A stretch of 36,092 nt of DNA, taken from assembly GCA_022823085.1 (NCBI GenBank), contig JAJDXV010000026.1:1-36092 (forward strand), in the 5' to 3' direction. The notes beneath the pieces were generated by a model. The model saw nothing but the letters and a program-made list of their open reading frames with translations. It was not told the DNA's origin and searched no databases. This DNA comes from Candidatus Poribacteria bacterium (GTDB lineage Bacteria; Poribacteria; WGA-4E; WGA-3G). The position numbers and the translations under genes were made by a program. This document shows, one piece after another, positions 22,580 through 30,360 of the stretch. The number at the start of each line of letters is the position of its first letter. Position 1 is the stretch's first letter.

Positions 22580-25054
22580 ATGAAACACATTAAAGTGATA
22601 ACAGTCTTTACGTTTATCGTCATTAGTTGGATAGTAATGCCTGCTGATGCTCAAGACAACCAAAACGGTGAGAAATCGGTGAAACTTTCGGATGAACAGA
22701 AACGGTTTGATCTTAATAGCGACGGCGCGTTGAGTACTGAAGAAAGTGATCTTATGCTACGCGTTACGGGTTTGGAGGCATTCACAGGCGACAAATTGAG
22801 CCGAGAAGATATTGAACGGATGGGACGCAATATAGGACCTGATCAGAATTTTAGACCGCCAGATAGAGGGCGCGGCGGGATGCCGCCGGGTGGTTTTGGT
22901 AGAGGTCGCGGCGGTCCGCGGGCACCAGAAAAATTGGTCAACCAATTCGATACAGACAAAGATGGGAAACTAACCGGTACCGAGCGGGAAGCAGCACTGA
23001 ATGCACGCGGCGGCGGGAATCTTGCACGAATACCAGCAGAAGACTTACAGAACAATGTCCAACATGATGTTGAGACGAGCATCAACGCTGTGCCTGAAGG
23101 TTCACCGGAACTCTACAATGCCGAAACATTGCGCACCCTCTACCTCCGATTCCATCACGATAACTGGTATGAACAGATGACAGCGTTTTATCGCACCGAT
23201 ATTGAAGTGCCTGCCGATTTAATCGTTGACGGAGCGGTATACCGGGAAGTGGGTGTCCATTTCCGGGGCAGTTCTTCATACTTTACGGTCGGGTCAGAGA
23301 AAAAATCCTTCAACATTGCCGTAGATTACGGTGAAGACGGTCAACGCCTCTACGGTTACAAAACACTCAATCTGCTTAACGGACATGTTGATGCCTCCTT
23401 CCTACGCGAAGTGCTTTACAATCGGATCGCGCGCGACTACATCCCGGCGATGAAAGCGAATCTCGTTAAATTGGTCATCAATGGTGAAAATTGGGGGGTT
23501 TATATTAATCTGCAGCAATACAATAAAGATTTTCTGGCGGAATGGTTTGATACCAGAGGCGGTATACGTTGGAAAGTAGGACCCCAGAGAGGCGGCGCGC
23601 TCACATATCTCGGCGACAACCCTGCAGCGTATCAAGAGACGTATCAACTGAAAACCAAAGATGCTGAAAATCCGTGGGAAGACCTCATCGCGCTCTGTAA
23701 ACTGCTTGACGACACAACACCGGATGCGGAACTTATTGAAAAGCTGCCTTCCGTGCTTAATATCGATCAAGTGTTGTGGCAACTTGCTATTTCAAACGTT
23801 TTTATGGATGATGATAGTTACATCCACAAAGGTGGTGATTACACCATATATCAGGATGTCAACGGTCGATTCCAACTTGTGCCACACGATAACAACGAAA
23901 GTTTTAGGCGTGCGCGTGGTGGCAGGGGCGGGGGTCCAGGTGGCGGTTGGTCCTGGGGTAGCGTAACGGATGGGATGGTCTCGCCTGTCACACACGAAAA
24001 TAACCCGGCCCGCCCGCTTATCAAACGACTGCTTTCACACCCGGAGTGGCGCGCTCGCTATCTCGCACATATCCGTACCGTTGCTGATGAATGGCTCGAT
24101 TGGGAGGTATTAGACCCGATTGTCAATGAATATATGGCACGCATTGATACCGAAGTACAGCAAGATAACAAAAAACTCTACAGCTATCAGGAGTTTACGA
24201 CCAGGGCACCAGCCGATCTTGCGTCTTTCGTAACACAAAGACGTGAATTTCTGCGTAATCATTCGGAACTCAACAAACCGGCACCAAAGATTACTTCCGT
24301 TGAAATCGTAGCCGAAACGCCGCCGCTCGCCAATCAACCTGTCTCGATTAAAGCGATAATTGATAAATCGGTTGCGGTGGACTCGGTTTTCCTATATTAT
24401 AGTACGGAGCAGCGCACCATTTTTAACAAGGTTGAGATGACCGAGACATCGGACGGTTTTGTTGGGGAGCTACCGGATTTTCCAGCCGGGGCAACAGTTC
24501 ATTACTACGTTGAAGCGAGTGCGGTAGAGACACACGGCACGACGACCTTTTCACCTGCACATGCGGAACAGGGTGCGGCACAATACCGAGTCAACATCGC
24601 TGTTGCGAAAGGGAGTCCTGTTGTGATCAACGAACTCATGGCATCCAATACCAAGAGTCTTATGGATCCACAGGGACAATACGAAGATTGGCTTGAACTG
24701 CACAATCTCACCGACAACACAGTGAATCTCACCGGCATGTACTTGACAGACAAGATTGACAATCTCAAGAAATGGGCATTTCCTGAGAACACCACAATTC
24801 CCGCCCACGGTTATCTCCTTGTGTGGTTAGACGAAGATGGTGATGCCGAGTCCGGGCTTCATGCGAACTTTAAACTGTCTCGCAACGGCGAAACTGTTAT
24901 GCTCGTTGATGCGGATGCACACGGGAATCAGGTGCTTGATCAGATAGTGTTTGAGAAACAGGAGAAGGACGTCGCCCTCGGTAGATGGCCGAATGGGAGC
25001 GGCACCCTCAAGCCTCTTCAAACTACACCGGGTAAAGAGAATATGCAAAAATGA
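22580..25054 (+). CDS. Secreted CotH-type kinase-fold protein with EF-hands and lamin-tail domain
   Basis: 824 residues. A signal peptide (1-24, cleavage after ADA) precedes two EF-hand loops, DLNSDGALSTEE (44-55) and DTDKDGKLTGTE (124-135), split by a Gly/Arg-rich linker. A CotH domain (about 165-560) has VHFRGSS, EKKSFNIAVDY, LNLLNGHVD, NVFMDDDSYIHKGGDY and the acidic HDNNE (436-440). CotH proteins are atypical kinases that phosphorylate secreted proteins. A second Gly-rich insert follows HDNNE. The C-terminus has a lamin-tail domain (about 680-800, INELMASN, EDWLELHN). The ATG is supported by AAAAGGAAG; an upstream GTG at 22508 overlaps the DUF4956 stop but would precede the signal peptide. 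Export and calcium binding are likely. Confidence 0.9.
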   Translation: MKHIKVITVFTFIVISWIVMPADAQDNQNGEKSVKLSDEQKRFDLNSDGALSTEESDLMLRVTGLEAFTGDKLSREDIERMGRNIGPDQNFRPPDRGRGGMPPGGFGRGRGGPRAPEKLVNQFDTDKDGKLTGTEREAALNARGGGNLARIPAEDLQNNVQHDVETSINAVPEGSPELYNAETLRTLYLRFHHDNWYEQMTAFYRTDIEVPADLIVDGAVYREVGVHFRGSSSYFTVGSEKKSFNIAVDYGEDGQRLYGYKTLNLLNGHVDASFLREVLYNRIARDYIPAMKANLVKLVINGENWGVYINLQQYNKDFLAEWFDTRGGIRWKVGPQRGGALTYLGDNPAAYQETYQLKTKDAENPWEDLIALCKLLDDTTPDAELIEKLPSVLNIDQVLWQLAISNVFMDDDSYIHKGGDYTIYQDVNGRFQLVPHDNNESFRRARGGRGGGPGGGWSWGSVTDGMVSPVTHENNPARPLIKRLLSHPEWRARYLAHIRTVADEWLDWEVLDPIVNEYMARIDTEVQQDNKKLYSYQEFTTRAPADLASFVTQRREFLRNHSELNKPAPKITSVEIVAETPPLANQPVSIKAIIDKSVAVDSVFLYYSTEQRTIFNKVEMTETSDGFVGELPDFPAGATVHYYVEASAVETHGTTTFSPAHAEQGAAQYRVNIAVAKGSPVVINELMASNTKSLMDPQGQYEDWLELHNLTDNTVNLTGMYLTDKIDNLKKWAFPENTTIPAHGYLLVWLDEDGDAESGLHANFKLSRNGETVMLVDADAHGNQVLDQIVFEKQEKDVALGRWPNGSGTLKPLQTTPGKENMQK

Positions 25055-25136
25055 AACAATACGAACCTTTTATTTTTTCGTGTGTCTAATTGATCAAGAA
25101 GGTGGTTCGCTTTCATTTAGCTGTTGCGAATCGGTG

Positions 25137-25160
25137 TGCTGCCTGTATTTGCAGCATTTT
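25137..25160 (+). terminator. Weak hairpin terminator after cotH
   Basis: TGCTGC (25137-25142) pairs with GCAGCA (25151-25156) across an eight-base loop and is followed by TTTT. The stem is short, so termination may be partial. Confidence 0.35.
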
Positions 25161-25232
25161 GAACATCACGATCATTAAATGGTTCCGTATTTGAGAAGCA
25201 TTCCCTTTATCACGCGGTTTGGAGAATAAAGT

Positions 25233-25853
25233 ATGTCCGTTGCCACCGTTAGAGCTGCTATGCAAACTTATTCAGATATCGACAACACACAAGAATTAGA
25301 TAGCGCGCAGGAGCGTGAGATCGTTTTGCGCTGTCAAAAAGGTGACGCTGATGCGATGGGGACCCTTATCATTCAGTATCAACATTGGGTTTACAACATC
25401 GCTTACGGTATACTCGGTCATCACCAGGATGCCGAAGATGTCGCGCAAGACGCTTTCCTCTCCGCATGGGAGAACATCGGGAAATTTCAGTTCCGATCCC
25501 GATTCTCGACATGGCTCTATCGTATTGTAAAAAACAAATGTCTTAATCATATTGACCAATACCAACGTCGAAAAACTGATCCGACAGAAATTGATGACTC
25601 ACAACCGTGGGTGCCACTTGATACATTAACACCTGAAGATGAGGCACTCCGAAGGGAAGAAAAAAATATCGTTCATGCTGCGCTTGCGAAACTTAAAGAG
25701 AGCCACAAAGAAATTCTGGTGCTCAGAGAATTGCGGGATCTGTCTTACGAAGAAATATCAGAAATTTTAGGGTGCACGTTGGGACGAGTCAAATCTCGTT
25801 TACATGAGGCACGAAAAGCGTTAAAAGCAGAACTGGAGCGAGTTGAGTGGTAA
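25233..25853 (+). CDS. ECF-type RNA polymerase sigma factor
   Basis: 206 residues. Region 2 covers about 42-110 (YQHWVYNIAYGILG, QDAEDVAQDAFLSAWENI, FRSRFSTWLYRIVKNKCLNHI), which binds core polymerase and the -10 element. Region 4 at about 145-200 (LKESHKEILVLRELRDLSYEEISEILGCTLGRVKSRLHEARKAL) is the -35-binding helix-turn-helix. There is no region 3, as in ECF factors. TTGGAG lies about 9 bases before the ATG. It is followed by a zinc-finger anti-sigma factor and an RseB-like protein, a typical envelope-stress arrangement. Target promoters are unknown. Confidence 0.94.
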   Translation: MSVATVRAAMQTYSDIDNTQELDSAQEREIVLRCQKGDADAMGTLIIQYQHWVYNIAYGILGHHQDAEDVAQDAFLSAWENIGKFQFRSRFSTWLYRIVKNKCLNHIDQYQRRKTDPTEIDDSQPWVPLDTLTPEDEALRREEKNIVHAALAKLKESHKEILVLRELRDLSYEEISEILGCTLGRVKSRLHEARKALKAELERVEW

Positions 25854-25883
25854 CACGTGTTACTGCTACTCTTGATAAAAAAT

Positions 25884-26648
25884 ATGAAGCACAAATGCAT
25901 TCAAAACGAACTATCGGCTTACATTGATAACGAATTAAGCTCGAAGAGGCAGAAACAGGTTGAAGCACATCTGCGTTCCTGTGACACGTGTGCTAAACTG
26001 CTGTCAGCGTTCCAGAAGAACCGTCAAATGGTTGCCAACCTTTCGCGTCCCGTTCCGTCGTCGCTTAAGGATGCAGTGATGGCAAAGATACATGCGGAGT
26101 TTCAAGATGAACTATCGGCTTATATTGATAACGAATTAGCACCGGCTCAGCGCGCTCGGATGGAAACGCATCTGCACGCCTGCAGCGAATGCTCCGATAT
26201 GGTGTTAGCGTTCCGTGAGAATCGTGAGCGAGTCAAGCATATTGAACATCCGGCTCCAGCATCCATCAAAGATACAGTGATGGCAAAGATACACGAACAA
26301 CAAGCAGCAGAAGCAGATATCGAGAAATCCACGCGGACACCGTTGTTCGGAGATATAGGAAAATGGGTCCCGGACTTGGGTCGGTGGTTCTTCCGTCCTG
26401 TAACGGCGTGTGCGACGGCTGTTCTGACGCTCGCGTTGATTCTTGGCGCACTCTACTTCCAACCGAACACACCGGAATACGATGAGACACTCGACTTCTA
26501 TTTCGGACTCCATACGGAACAACTTACAGATAACCCGTTGAAATCAAATGTCGGCAGATCATTGGGTGAGGAATCTTCGTCTATAGAATCCATCGGCGAG
26601 ACTGAGGAACTGTTCCTTGACCTCTACCTGGAAAATGTAGACCCTTAA
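25884..26648 (+). CDS. Membrane anti-sigma factor with duplicated zinc-finger (zf-HC2) domain
   Basis: 254 residues. Two tandem ZAS/zf-HC2 copies about 67 residues apart: Cys5, His29, Cys33, Cys36, and His96, Cys100, Cys103. In the second copy the first Cys is replaced (Glu72), so it has only three of four zinc ligands. A membrane segment (about 172-192) follows, then a periplasmic tail of about 60 residues. The duplication is visible in DNA: GAACTATCGGCTTA at 25908 recurs at 26109, and GTGATGGCAAAGATACA recurs near 26075 and 26276. The start is uncertain: an in-frame GTG at 25857 adds nine residues; I prefer the ATG. It should hold the sigma factor inactive at the inner membrane. Confidence 0.88.
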   Translation: MKHKCIQNELSAYIDNELSSKRQKQVEAHLRSCDTCAKLLSAFQKNRQMVANLSRPVPSSLKDAVMAKIHAEFQDELSAYIDNELAPAQRARMETHLHACSECSDMVLAFRENRERVKHIEHPAPASIKDTVMAKIHEQQAAEADIEKSTRTPLFGDIGKWVPDLGRWFFRPVTACATAVLTLALILGALYFQPNTPEYDETLDFYFGLHTEQLTDNPLKSNVGRSLGEESSSIESIGETEELFLDLYLENVDP

Positions 26649-26678
26649 TATTCCAGCAGGCGACTGATAGGTAAACTT

Positions 26679-27773
26679 ATGCGAACACATAAATATCTAA
26701 TCCCCCATAGAGGTTTGCGATTTAAAGGCTCCCCGCTTTGGTTCACAGTTTTTGTCGTCTTCCTGTGGGGCCCCCATACACTTTTCGCTGATACTACTGT
26801 TCTCGAACGTATCGTTGAAGCGGAACGTACAGTCCATTATATCGGTGCCAGTTTGCGGACCTCCACTTCGCCGAGAGGCACAAGGACTTTTGAAGAACAC
26901 GTCATCCATGTTCCGGGGGTTGCCTCTTATAGGAAGCTGCTATCTGTCGTAGGTGAACCGAGGCCGCCCGGTGCCCAGCGCAGTAGAGAAGAACATGAAA
27001 GAAATGATAGGCGAAGGGAACGCGATGGGAACGACAGAAATAACCGTTGGCGAGAACGGAGCGAATGGCGCGAGGTAAGAATCCCATTTTCCGAAGAAGC
27101 GATTAAACTGATTGGACAAAATTATAACTTAGAGCATCGTCCGTCAGACGAAAAAATCGTAAACCATGAGACGGACCTTTTAATCATCAGTCCTAAATTC
27201 GATGGTAGGCCGACAAAACGTATCTTTTTCGCCCGTGAAAACGGTGTTATTCTGCGGGTGGAAGATTATGATGCTGATGGCGTGCTACGCGAGATATTTG
27301 TCTATACTCGGATCAGTTTTAATGCGAAATCTGTTGATGCTAAGTGGCAAACTATTAAAAAAGCTATTAGAACGGAACAGCGGCGCAGCCAACCGAGCTC
27401 GCTCACTGAAGCTGAAAAGATTCTCAAAAAGGCACCTGTCCAACCTGAATATGTGCCGCCGGGATTCCAGTTGCACGGTGTTCGGAAAATCAAAAGGAGA
27501 GAAAACAGCGTTTTTCTTGAATATACGGATGGATTGGTGAATTTCACACTTTTTGAAAAGACAGGCAAACCACCACGTTTGAATCCGAGAGAACAACGAG
27601 ACGCAACTAAGATTGACATTGGCGGGGCAACTGTCTCTAAACATCGGTTTGGTCAGACGGACGCTTTCAGGTGGACGACTTCAGGTACCCATTTCATGTT
27701 GCTCGGCGAAATCCCTACCGCCGAAATGCAGAAGGTCGTGGAATCAATTATCAAGAAAGCAAACGTTCAATAA
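26679..27773 (+). CDS. Periplasmic RseB/MucB-like sigma-factor regulator (LolA-like fold)
   Basis: 364 residues with a signal peptide (hydrophobic about 19-36, cleavage after LFA). An N-terminal LolA/RseB-type domain begins at LERIVEAERTVHYIG. A C-terminal RseB-type domain has VPPGFQLHGVRKI, EYTDGLVNFTLFEKTG and GEIPTAEMQKVVESI. RseB proteins guard the anti-sigma factor from proteolysis, sensing envelope lipids or LPS. A low-complexity Arg/Glu/Asn-rich insert (about residues 92-130) interrupts the N-terminal domain and is not normal for the family. Third gene of the sigma operon, 30 bp after the anti-sigma factor; GATAGG lies upstream of the ATG. Confidence 0.78.
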   Translation: MRTHKYLIPHRGLRFKGSPLWFTVFVVFLWGPHTLFADTTVLERIVEAERTVHYIGASLRTSTSPRGTRTFEEHVIHVPGVASYRKLLSVVGEPRPPGAQRSREEHERNDRRRERDGNDRNNRWRERSEWREVRIPFSEEAIKLIGQNYNLEHRPSDEKIVNHETDLLIISPKFDGRPTKRIFFARENGVILRVEDYDADGVLREIFVYTRISFNAKSVDAKWQTIKKAIRTEQRRSQPSSLTEAEKILKKAPVQPEYVPPGFQLHGVRKIKRRENSVFLEYTDGLVNFTLFEKTGKPPRLNPREQRDATKIDIGGATVSKHRFGQTDAFRWTTSGTHFMLLGEIPTAEMQKVVESIIKKANVQ

Positions 27774-27782
27774 GGAGTAGCT

Positions 27783-28595
27783 ATGCAAATATTCAGTGCC
27801 GCTATGGTCGGCCTCATTGTTACAGGTCTATTTTTCGCTGTCACTAACGTAGGTGCCGCTGAGGAAAAGGTGGAACTCGAAAAATCACCGCGCCACGGCG
27901 AATGGGTTAAAATCACGACTGCTGATTCGCGGGTTGTCAACGCGTTTATCGTCTATCCAGAAGTGAAAGAACCGGCTACGTCAATTATTGTTATCCACGA
28001 AATTTTTGGGTTAACCGACTGGATCCGGCTTGTCGGAGATAGACTTGCGGCTGAAGGGTTCGTTGCTATTTGTCCCGATCTGCTTTCCGGTATGGGCCCC
28101 GAAGGTGGCGGTACAGAGAGTTTCGAGTCCGGTGATGATGTCCGACGCGCGATCCGAGAACTTCCTGCCGAACAAGTTGCATCCGACTTGGATGCCGTCG
28201 AGAAATATGTCCGAGAACTCCCCTCAACCAACGAAAAGGTAGCAGTCTCAGGATTTTGCTGGGGGGGTGGACAAACCTTCAGTTACGCTGTCCATTCTGA
28301 TACAATAGCCGCTGGATTCGTGTTCTACGGTCGCGCTGCAGCACCGGAAGACATCCCAAAAATATCAGCACCGATATACGGTTTTTATGGCGAAAGCGAT
28401 AACCGTATTAATGCCACGATTGATGCGACGAAAGCGGCTGCGGATGCTGCAAATGTCACCTACGAACCTGTTATCTATGAAGGTGTCGGACATGCCTTTT
28501 TGCGGCGCGGGATGGGCGAAGATGCTGACGCAGCGAATAAAGCCGCCACCAAAGCCGCCTGGGAACGGTGGGTATCGCTCCTCCAAGAATTATAG
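27783..28595 (+). CDS. Exported dienelactone-hydrolase-family protein
   Basis: 270 residues with an N-terminal signal peptide (about 1-25). The alpha/beta-hydrolase fold of the dienelactone hydrolase family is marked by the catalytic triad Cys159 in GFCWGG, Asp206 in GESDNR and His237 in GVGHAFL. DLH enzymes cleave lactones or esters; this one is predicted to act outside the cytoplasm, and the substrate is unknown. It starts nine bp after the RseB-like gene with AAGGAG upstream, so it belongs to the sigma operon and may be a member of the regulon rather than of aromatic degradation. Confidence 0.88.
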   Translation: MQIFSAAMVGLIVTGLFFAVTNVGAAEEKVELEKSPRHGEWVKITTADSRVVNAFIVYPEVKEPATSIIVIHEIFGLTDWIRLVGDRLAAEGFVAICPDLLSGMGPEGGGTESFESGDDVRRAIRELPAEQVASDLDAVEKYVRELPSTNEKVAVSGFCWGGGQTFSYAVHSDTIAAGFVFYGRAAAPEDIPKISAPIYGFYGESDNRINATIDATKAAADAANVTYEPVIYEGVGHAFLRRGMGEDADAANKAATKAAWERWVSLLQEL

Positions 28596-28658
28596 TCTGC
28601 CTTTTACTTTCCAGAATATCCTTCAAGTCGCGTAGGTACAATGTTGTTGGAAAAGGTG

Positions 28659-28687
28659 TTGCAAAATCGCATCTGATTTGTTAGACT
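28659..28687 (+). promoter_or_regulatory. Promoter for the toxin-antitoxin pair
   Basis: TTGCAA (28659-28664), 17-bp spacer, TAGACT (28682-28687) with TGT directly before the -10. The start near 28694 would leave a leader of about 15 nt containing AGGA before the ATG at 28709. Confidence 0.5.
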
Positions 28688-28726
28688 ATGTACATGCAGG
28701 ATAAACGGATGTGAGATCTTTTTTGG

Positions 28727-29071
28727 GTGGGAGATTCCAAGAATCGGCTTTTAGAATTTCCAGGCGGCGTGCAGCAGGAAATCGGTTACACCTTGGAAGG
28801 TGTGCAGTCCGGTGTAACGCCTCACAAAGTCAAGCCCTTGAGAGGATTTTCAGGTGTGTGTGAAATTGTGAGCGATTATGCTAGAAATACTTATCGGGCG
28901 GTTTACGTAGTGAATCTTGGCAGCCTGATTTATGTTCTGCATTGCTTTCAGAAGAAATCAACGCGCGGAATAAAAACTCCGAAGAGAGAAATAGATCTTA
29001 TCCGTAGACGTTTGAGCACGGCAAAGACACTTGCACAACAGGAGAAAGAAAATGACAGAGGAAAAAATTGA
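28727..29071 (+). CDS. Gp49/HigB-family toxin, start possibly disrupted
   Basis: Up to 114 residues matching phage-derived Gp49-like/HigB toxins: WVGDSKNRLLEFPGGVQQEIGYTL, VKPLRGFSGVCEIVSDYARNTYRAVYVV, YVLHCFQKKSTRGIKTPKREIDLIRRRL. Such toxins cleave mRNA at the ribosome. The family normally begins four to six residues before WVG. Here the ATG at 28709, with AGGA at proper spacing, is followed by TGA, then GATCTTTTTTGG encoding DLFW. The longest open frame therefore begins at GTG 28727, inside the conserved start and with no ribosome site. It may be a nonsense-inactivated toxin or be poorly expressed. It overlaps the antitoxin gene by 20 bp. Confidence 0.78.
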   Translation: MGDSKNRLLEFPGGVQQEIGYTLEGVQSGVTPHKVKPLRGFSGVCEIVSDYARNTYRAVYVVNLGSLIYVLHCFQKKSTRGIKTPKREIDLIRRRLSTAKTLAQQEKENDRGKN

Positions 29072-29387
29072 AGTTGAAAAAAGCAGTGGTAATGTATTCC
29101 AAGACTTAGGATTTCCCAACCCCGAGGAATATCGCACGAAAGCCCGCCTTGCCTTAATAATTAATGGTATTATAACTGAAAGTGGGCTGACGTGGAACGA
29201 GGCTGCCAATCTTTTAGAGATCGGCGAATCTGAAATTACAGCACTGTTAAACGGGCGACTTGATGACTTTTCTATTGAATTCCTATTTTTGTTAATCAGG
29301 AAACTGGATTGCCAAGTTGAAATCGTTGTCAAGGGAAAACCTGCGCACAACCACGCCGCAGAGATTAGTATTTCAATGCCTTTCTGA
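29052..29387 (+). CDS. XRE-family antitoxin (HTH_37-like)
   Basis: 111 residues. The N-terminal SSGNVFQDLGFPNPEEYRTKARLAL is the standard opening of antitoxins paired with Gp49-type toxins. The helix-turn-helix is about residues 42-70 (LTWNEAANLLEIGESEITALLNGRLDDFS), followed by LDCQVEIVVK. It should bind the toxin and its own promoter. The start is ATG with GGAGAAAG upstream, overlapping the toxin end by 20 bp, usual for toxin-first pairs. An earlier TTG at 29031 is unlikely. Confidence 0.9.
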   Translation: MTEEKIEVEKSSGNVFQDLGFPNPEEYRTKARLALIINGIITESGLTWNEAANLLEIGESEITALLNGRLDDFSIEFLFLLIRKLDCQVEIVVKGKPAHNHAAEISISMPF

Positions 29388-29432
29388 GATTTCTTTGCAA
29401 ATGTAATTGATCTGTATATAAAAAGGATCCGC

Positions 29433-30197
29433 ATGGCAAACCGACTTAAAGATAAGATTGCTGTTATCACAGGTGCCGCGCGAGGCATCGGTGCGAAGAG
29501 TGCCGAACTTTTCGCACGAGAAGGCGCGTCTGTCGCTATATGGGATCTCAACGCCGAACGCGGCGAACAGGCCGCACAACAGATCCAAGACGCTGGTGGC
29601 AGTGCTGTCTTTTGTCAGTGCGATGTAACCGATGCCGCACAGATCGAAACTGCCGTTCAGCGTGTCACCTCTGAGCTGGGTGAACCAAATGTACTATTTA
29701 ACAATGCCGGTATCGCTGTCGTTGGTGAATTAGAAGAGATTTCTGAAGCGGACTGGGATCGGCAATACGCCGTCAATGTGAAAAGTATCTATCTCGTCTC
29801 TCGTGCGATCCTTCCGTTGATGCGTGCAGCTGGGGGCGGTTCGATTATCAACATGGCGAGTGAATCTGCTTATGTCGGGTTTCCGATGCACCCCGCTTAC
29901 ACCTCCTCGAAAGCCGCCATCGTACATCTTTCACGCAGTATGGCGGTCCGGTATGCCGAAGACAACATCCGTGTTAACAGCCTCTGTCCTGGCACGATTA
30001 ACACGGAACTCTACCAAGAATTCCTATCGAAGCAACCGGACCCAGAAGCGATAAACAGAGAAATCAGAGAGATGCACCCGTTGGGCATCGGTGAGCCTGA
30101 AGACATCGCTTGGGCAGCGGTCTATTTAGCCTCTGATGAATCGAGATATATGACCGGGGCACCGATGCTTGTTGAGGGCGGAATCTTGTCTCTCTAA
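29433..30197 (+). CDS. Short-chain dehydrogenase/reductase (SDR)
   Basis: 254 residues, classical SDR. The NAD(P)-binding motif GAARGIG is at about 14-20, NNAGI at about 90, the catalytic Tyr156 and Lys160 in YTSSK, with Ser before it in NMASESAY, and PGTINT afterwards. LeuAsn residues after strand 2 (WDLNAE) suggest NAD(H) preference. It oxidises or reduces an alcohol/ketone substrate that cannot be named. AAAAAGGA precedes the ATG. It stands alone between the TA pair and a convergent phosphoesterase gene. Confidence 0.93.
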   Translation: MANRLKDKIAVITGAARGIGAKSAELFAREGASVAIWDLNAERGEQAAQQIQDAGGSAVFCQCDVTDAAQIETAVQRVTSELGEPNVLFNNAGIAVVGELEEISEADWDRQYAVNVKSIYLVSRAILPLMRAAGGGSIINMASESAYVGFPMHPAYTSSKAAIVHLSRSMAVRYAEDNIRVNSLCPGTINTELYQEFLSKQPDPEAINREIREMHPLGIGEPEDIAWAAVYLASDESRYMTGAPMLVEGGILSL

Positions 30198-30287
30198 TAA
30201 ACTCTCCAAGTACAGACCTTCCGACACTTCCTTTTTTTTCGACAGGCCAGGGAGAATAGACCTAATCTATTCCTGTCATTGTTGAGT

Positions 30288-30313
30288 AGGCAGGTTGTAC
30301 GTAAGTCCTGCCT
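30288..30313. terminator. Hairpin between convergent SDR and phosphoesterase genes
   Basis: AGGCAGG (30288-30294) and CCTGCCT (30307-30313) form a 7-bp stem with a 12-base loop. A second inverted repeat ATCCTAAA...TTTAGGAT spans 30317-30344. Both lie between convergent genes. Neither has a perfect T tract, so the bidirectional terminator role is tentative. The loop contains cgtaagt, resembling a half-end of the GGACTTACGCA element. Confidence 0.4.
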
Positions 30314-30360
30314 GTTATCCTAAAAAATCTCCATTCTTTAGGATGGAGAGGGTCAATGGG

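Noticed and set aside
28709..28714. TGA recoding at toxin codon 2
   Set aside because: TGA is used as an ordinary stop in many genes here (for example at 5340-5342 and 9334-9336) and there is no sign of a selenocysteine element.
30288..30313. Third copy of the GGACTTACGCA element
   Set aside because: Only a half-end (cgtaagtcctg) matches; the conserved ctatgctacaaaag block and the second end are absent.
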